A stretch of 64,000 nucleotides of DNA, from contig CAJUTR010000008.1 of the NCBI GenBank assembly GCA_910589665.1, positions 26,919 through 90,918 on the forward strand. The letters are read 5' to 3'. The stretch is from an uncultured Eubacterium sp. GTDB taxonomy: Bacteria; Bacillota; Clostridia; Lachnospirales; Lachnospiraceae. Positions 60,579 through 64,000 of this stretch are shown piece after piece (within the stretch, counting starts at the first letter, position 1; the number at the start of each line of letters is the position of its first letter). A program made the position numbers and the translations under genes. The notes beneath the pieces are model-generated. The model was given only the letters and a program-made list of their open reading frames with translations, searched no databases and was not told where the DNA came from.

Positions 60579-61475
60579 CTATCCGCAGACTGCTGCCGCA
60601 TGGATTCCTGCGATCGCCCCATCGGAAACTGCTGTAGCCACTTGCCTCACTTGTTTCACACATATATCACCTGCTGCAAATACTCCCCGAACTTCCGTCT
60701 GCATGGATTCATCCACCGGAATATAGCCTCCATCTAACTTTAATTCCGTGTACATCTGCGTATTTGGAATGATCCCCGCGTATACAAAAACCCCGCAATC
60801 TGTATCCCTTACCCTCTGCTTCTCTCCTGTCTGATTATCCGTAAATTCAAGTTCTTCCACAGCTTCTTTGCCATAAACGGCAGTGAGGCTTGCATGCGGC
60901 ATGATCTCTATATTATCATGAGTAACAACTTTATCCTTGAATTCCTGAATACATATCAGTTCATCTTCCACACATACGATCGTTACTTTTCCTGCTATTT
61001 GAGCTAGATAAAGAGCTTCCTTTACTGCTCCATCCGCTCCGCCGATCACATAAACATGTTTTCCTTTATAAGCCGAACCATCTTTTGGCGCATTTAATCT
61101 AACACCTTTCAGATTCTCGCCAGGAATTCCTAGTATACGTCCAGAACCGCCATTTGCCAGGATTAAGGTTTGGGATTCATACGTATCTTTATTCGTAACG
61201 ACTTTTTTTATTTCACCTGTCAGTTTTGTCTCTATCACATTTTCATAACGGATCTCCACGCCTGCACGGAGTGCCTGCTCTTTCATCCGTGCGGCGAATG
61301 ACTGCCCGGATTCTCCGTCCACGATTGCTGTATAATGCGTGACTGTAGATACCGTTCCAATCAGTCCGCCTACCTGGTTTTTTTCTAAAACCAGAACATT
61401 TTTCCCCCTGCTTTTTCCATAAACAGCTGCGCTGATACCCGCTGGCCCTGCACCTATAATAATAATGTCGTACAT
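60579..61475 (-). CDS. Thioredoxin-reductase-like flavoprotein lacking the redox cysteines
   Basis: A 298-aa NAD(P)/FAD protein with the TrxB fold: FAD motif GAGPAGISAA at residues 8-17, NAD motif VIGGADGAVKEALYLA near 143-158 and the C-terminal FAAGDICVKQVRQVATAVSDG. At the place of the redox CxxC (CAxCDG) it has NAPKDG (residues 128-133), so it cannot reduce thioredoxin by the normal route. It may be a ferredoxin/flavodoxin reductase-like or a different oxidoreductase. The order is MATE exporter, this gene, M56 peptidase. Confidence 0.85.
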   Translation of the reverse strand: MYDIIIIGAGPAGISAAVYGKSRGKNVLVLEKNQVGGLIGTVSTVTHYTAIVDGESGQSFAARMKEQALRAGVEIRYENVIETKLTGEIKKVVTNKDTYESQTLILANGGSGRILGIPGENLKGVRLNAPKDGSAYKGKHVYVIGGADGAVKEALYLAQIAGKVTIVCVEDELICIQEFKDKVVTHDNIEIMPHASLTAVYGKEAVEELEFTDNQTGEKQRVRDTDCGVFVYAGIIPNTQMYTELKLDGGYIPVDESMQTEVRGVFAAGDICVKQVRQVATAVSDGAIAGIHAAAVCG

Positions 61476-61563
61476 GTCAATAACCTTCCTTCATTTAGTT
61501 ATTGTTATATGTTTACTCTTTTTATAGATTTTATTCCTCTCATTTCGTGGCATCGTACGCCCT

Positions 61564-62976
61564 CTATTTTTCTATGATCTTTTCCAATTCCCGAACACAG
61601 TAACAATATGCTGGTATGAGAAACAGATCCGCCAGGATCCAGGCCGCGGGACTGGCAAGACAGGCCGCTGTAAAACCAAAGACGGGAACAAAACCAAATC
61701 CCACAGCACTCCGCCCCACCATCTCCGCCACTCCCGCAAAGATCGCCAGTTTGCCAAATCCAAGTCCCTGGATGGAAAAACGGATGATATTTACGAGCGC
61801 TAACGGGATCAGGAAAATACTGTTCCAAAAAAGGAATTCTGACACATTTTGTATAATCTCCGTCTCCGAAGCGTTCACAAATAAAAGCGCAAGCTTATCA
61901 CCAAAACCAATAAGAAACACTCCGGCTATCACACAATAAGCCGCTGCCAGATAACTGCAATGTACCATTCCCTTTGTAACACGGTCCAAGCGGCAGGCGC
62001 CCACGTTCTGCCCCGCATAGGTCGCCATCGTAGCGCCAAAAGCATCATAAGGACAGTAGAAAAACATCGCGATCTTACCGCCGGCAGTCATGGATGCTAC
62101 AGCTGTAGATCCAAGTCCATTCACAGCCGTCTGTAAAATAACACTTCCGATTGCGGTAATGGAATACTGCAGACCCATAGGGATTCCCATACTACACAGC
62201 CGCCCGACACAGCTCCCCCGCAGTTTCCACTCCTCTTTTCGAATCCTCAGAATGGGGTATTTTTCTTTTATGTAGAGCAGGCATAACCCTCCGGAAATCG
62301 CCTGAGAGAGTACCGTGGCCCCTGCCGCCCCTGCCACTCCCATCTGAAATCCCACGATTGCCAGCATATCCAGCCCAATATTTAACGCCGAGGAAATCAC
62401 TAAAAAGATCAAAGGACTTTTAGAATCTCCCAGGGAACGAAGGATCCCCGATAGGAGATTATAAAGATACGTCGCCGGGATGCCTAGAAAAATAATAAAA
62501 ATATACTGATAAGCCCTGTTAAAAATATCCGAAGGCGTATCCATCCACATGAGTATATTTCGGCAGAGCAGGCAGACGAAAAGCGTCATAACAGAGGCAA
62601 ACAGGATGGAAAGCCAAACACTATTTGCCACAAAACGCCGCAGCATTTTTTCATCTTTTGCCCCAAAACGCTGGGCAACCGGGATGGCAAACCCATTACA
62701 GACACCCATGCAAAAACCTATGATCATAAAGTTGATCGAACCGGTAGCGCCCACCGCGGCCAAAGACTTCGCGCCAAGAAACTTTCCCACAATGATCATG
62801 TCCATCACGCTGTAAAACTGCTGAAACAGCATACCAAAAAACAAAGGTATAGCGAAACCAACGATCAACCGGATCGGTGAACCCACAGTCATATCCTTCA
62901 TTCTGCTGTGCTCCAAAGTATTTCCCTCCTCGCCTGAATGACTATAACAATCGGTGGCATTAAATTTTTCTTCCAT
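61564..62976 (-). CDS. MATE-family efflux transporter
   Basis: A 470-aa, 12-helix exporter: the opening GSPIRLIVGFAIPLFFGMLFQQFYSVMDMIIVGKFLGA and the second half repeat PMGLQYSITAIGSVILQTAVN are typical of NorM/DinF-type MATE proteins that pump drugs or metabolites with Na+ or H+. The ATG at 62974-62976 is preferred over the TTG just before; GGAGTG is upstream. The gene is two genes from the M56 peptidase. Confidence 0.9.
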   Translation of the reverse strand: MEEKFNATDCYSHSGEEGNTLEHSRMKDMTVGSPIRLIVGFAIPLFFGMLFQQFYSVMDMIIVGKFLGAKSLAAVGATGSINFMIIGFCMGVCNGFAIPVAQRFGAKDEKMLRRFVANSVWLSILFASVMTLFVCLLCRNILMWMDTPSDIFNRAYQYIFIIFLGIPATYLYNLLSGILRSLGDSKSPLIFLVISSALNIGLDMLAIVGFQMGVAGAAGATVLSQAISGGLCLLYIKEKYPILRIRKEEWKLRGSCVGRLCSMGIPMGLQYSITAIGSVILQTAVNGLGSTAVASMTAGGKIAMFFYCPYDAFGATMATYAGQNVGACRLDRVTKGMVHCSYLAAAYCVIAGVFLIGFGDKLALLFVNASETEIIQNVSEFLFWNSIFLIPLALVNIIRFSIQGLGFGKLAIFAGVAEMVGRSAVGFGFVPVFGFTAACLASPAAWILADLFLIPAYCYCVRELEKIIEK

Positions 62977-63082
62977 CAAACGCCAACACTCCTACAACCT
63001 TTTTGGCTGTTTTCATATAATAATTAGAACCTTTATCACTCCTGTCAACACGATTCATTGTTATCTAGCTTAACATAGATGA

Positions 63083-63925
63083 TCATGAAAAGCAATAAAT
63101 GCTTTTTGGAGAATTAGAAGATGTAATTAATTTGCTCTTTCTTTTAATCGTTTTCTTTTTAATCCGTTCTTTTTTTGCTTTCGGATACCAAAAACAAAAA
63201 GAAGAGGCTATTTTCCATAAAAATCTAGGCAAATTTGGTGAAATGAATAAATCTTTTCCTTGATTCTGGGATAATATATTCTGGCTCAGTTCTTGAAGTG
63301 CAATTCCAATGTTCTTGTTCGGGCCATGACCTAAAGGTACATCTTTAAGAAATGGAAGCATTTCCCCAGCCCCGACACCAAGCGTCTGACCATAGGTTAG
63401 ACCAAGAGCTTTACACCAATTTTTCATAATATCTGCAGCTACACGATTTTGCCACCCCTCATAAAATCCGTTATTGATCATACAGTAAACAGTACTTTTG
63501 TTATTACAGACTCCTCTGTTTTCAAACTCAATAAGAAAGCGCAGCAAGTGTGAATTTATACTGTCAACATATAGAGGAAATGCAAATATAAGTACATCGC
63601 TGCTCTGTGTTTCATTGTTTCTTTTTTTGAAGAATGGAAGCAGCCAAGGAATACTTCGGTCTAACACATTTTTCACAAATGGACTATAACAGCCATAAAA
63701 ACATCTGCTGATAATGGTTACATTCTCGGTCTTTGAAAGTAATTCTCCCATGTTATCATATCCATCTTTCAATACGCATTTGCCGGGTGTTTTTATCCAA
63801 CAACCAAAACAGCCGATACAAGGTCGTATCTTCCCAGTATCTGAAATAATATAGACGTCCTTATATGTTTCGGGGAATAAAGATTGAAATTTTTCATTGC
63901 TTAAATCGTGTATTAAAATATTCAT
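63083..63925 (-). CDS. Cys-rich flavodoxin-fold (NADPH-dependent FMN reductase/iron-sulfur flavoprotein) protein
   Basis: A 280-aa protein with a flavodoxin-like fold. The motif PCIGCFGCW...GKC (C36, C39, C42, C50) is the compact cysteine motif of iron-sulfur flavoproteins and related NAD(P)H oxidoreductases; it is followed by DGYDNMGELL and the active-site region SRCFYGCYSPFVKNVLDRS. The C-terminal 40 residues are very basic (KKERIKKKTIKRKSK). The ATG at 63923-63925 follows GGGGGC. Function not certain. Confidence 0.82.
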   Translation of the reverse strand: MNILIHDLSNEKFQSLFPETYKDVYIISDTGKIRPCIGCFGCWIKTPGKCVLKDGYDNMGELLSKTENVTIISRCFYGCYSPFVKNVLDRSIPWLLPFFKKRNNETQSSDVLIFAFPLYVDSINSHLLRFLIEFENRGVCNNKSTVYCMINNGFYEGWQNRVAADIMKNWCKALGLTYGQTLGVGAGEMLPFLKDVPLGHGPNKNIGIALQELSQNILSQNQGKDLFISPNLPRFLWKIASSFCFWYPKAKKERIKKKTIKRKSKLITSSNSPKSIYCFS

Positions 63926-64000
63926 TTTTCTGCCCCCTGTATTTGATAGGTAAACGGTAGATAGCGCGTACCTATACAAAACCGGAGCAAACCTGTATGA
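63926..64000. other. Window edge, upstream of the flavoprotein gene
   Basis: Short stretch with no feature I can support. Confidence 0.3.

Noticed and set aside
60480..60620. BlaI-type repressor or short peptide gene upstream of M56
   Set aside because: A 48-codon frame (starting inside the TrxB-like gene, ending at the M56 start) exists but lacks a ribosome site and any winged-helix features.

Overview
The window reads as chromosomal DNA of an anaerobic, motile Gram-positive bacterium of the class Clostridia, most likely family Lachnospiraceae (inferred from gene content and order; no database search was possible). Supporting signs are the smc-rnc-plsX, cmk-ispH-S1, rimO-pgsA-cinA and der-plsY-gpsA neighbourhoods, a pyrBI pair, HydF (FeFe-hydrogenase maturation), strong GGAGG ribosome binding sites, GerMN lipoproteins, and YjfB, CheR and two chemoreceptors.

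Layout. 1-13.4 kb is a dense minus-strand housekeeping block: smc (cut by the window edge), rnc, plsX, cheR, an S1-domain protein, ispH, cmk, a YhiN-type flavoprotein, a GerMN lipoprotein, cinA C-terminal domain, pgsA, rimO, folD and a small alarmone synthetase. 13.5-15.4 kb has a small orphan gene, a ferredoxin and hydF. 15.4-19.1 kb is accessory: a secreted YD-repeat (Rhs-like) protein with an embedded C-type-lectin-like domain, broken by a one-base slip in an A8 tract and degenerate at its 3' end, then a PIN-toxin stub and a 143-bp near-perfect palindrome. 19.1-26.2 kb has DUF4317 and a tight operon of aconitase-type hydratase, FIST sensor protein, soluble chemoreceptor and double-PPK2 kinase. 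26.4-30.7 kb has pyrBI and an orphan substrate-binding lipoprotein in operon with a transmembrane chemoreceptor. 30.8-32.4 kb is a gene graveyard: a second pyrI 3' fragment, an SGNH-type protein with a stop codon and a frameshift, and a radical-SAM gene that lost its cluster-binding segment.

32.5-44.7 kb has a secreted Big2-carboxylesterase, gpsA-plsY-der, yjfB, yraN-aroB, glmS, an L,D-transpeptidase, holA and tRNA-Ser(CGA). 44.7-51.2 kb has comEC, a GerMN lipoprotein with a two-component system, comEA and a DMT transporter. 51.3-56.8 kb has two large secreted proteins (DUF6273/leucine-rich; GH43 with three carbohydrate-binding modules). 56.9-64 kb has a membrane phosphoesterase, a thioesterase, a hypothetical protein, an M56 peptidase without its repressor, a TrxB-like enzyme without the redox cysteines, a MATE exporter and a Cys-rich flavoprotein.

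Functional themes: phospholipid synthesis is well covered (GpsA, PlsX, PlsY, PgsA). Two separate operons pair a candidate ligand sensor with a chemoreceptor (FIST+MCP and SBP+MCP); these are the best candidates for an undescribed signalling arrangement. The Rhs/lectin locus, the palindrome and the pseudogene cluster mark regions of turnover. No CRISPR array, transposase, integrase, phage gene or rRNA was seen.
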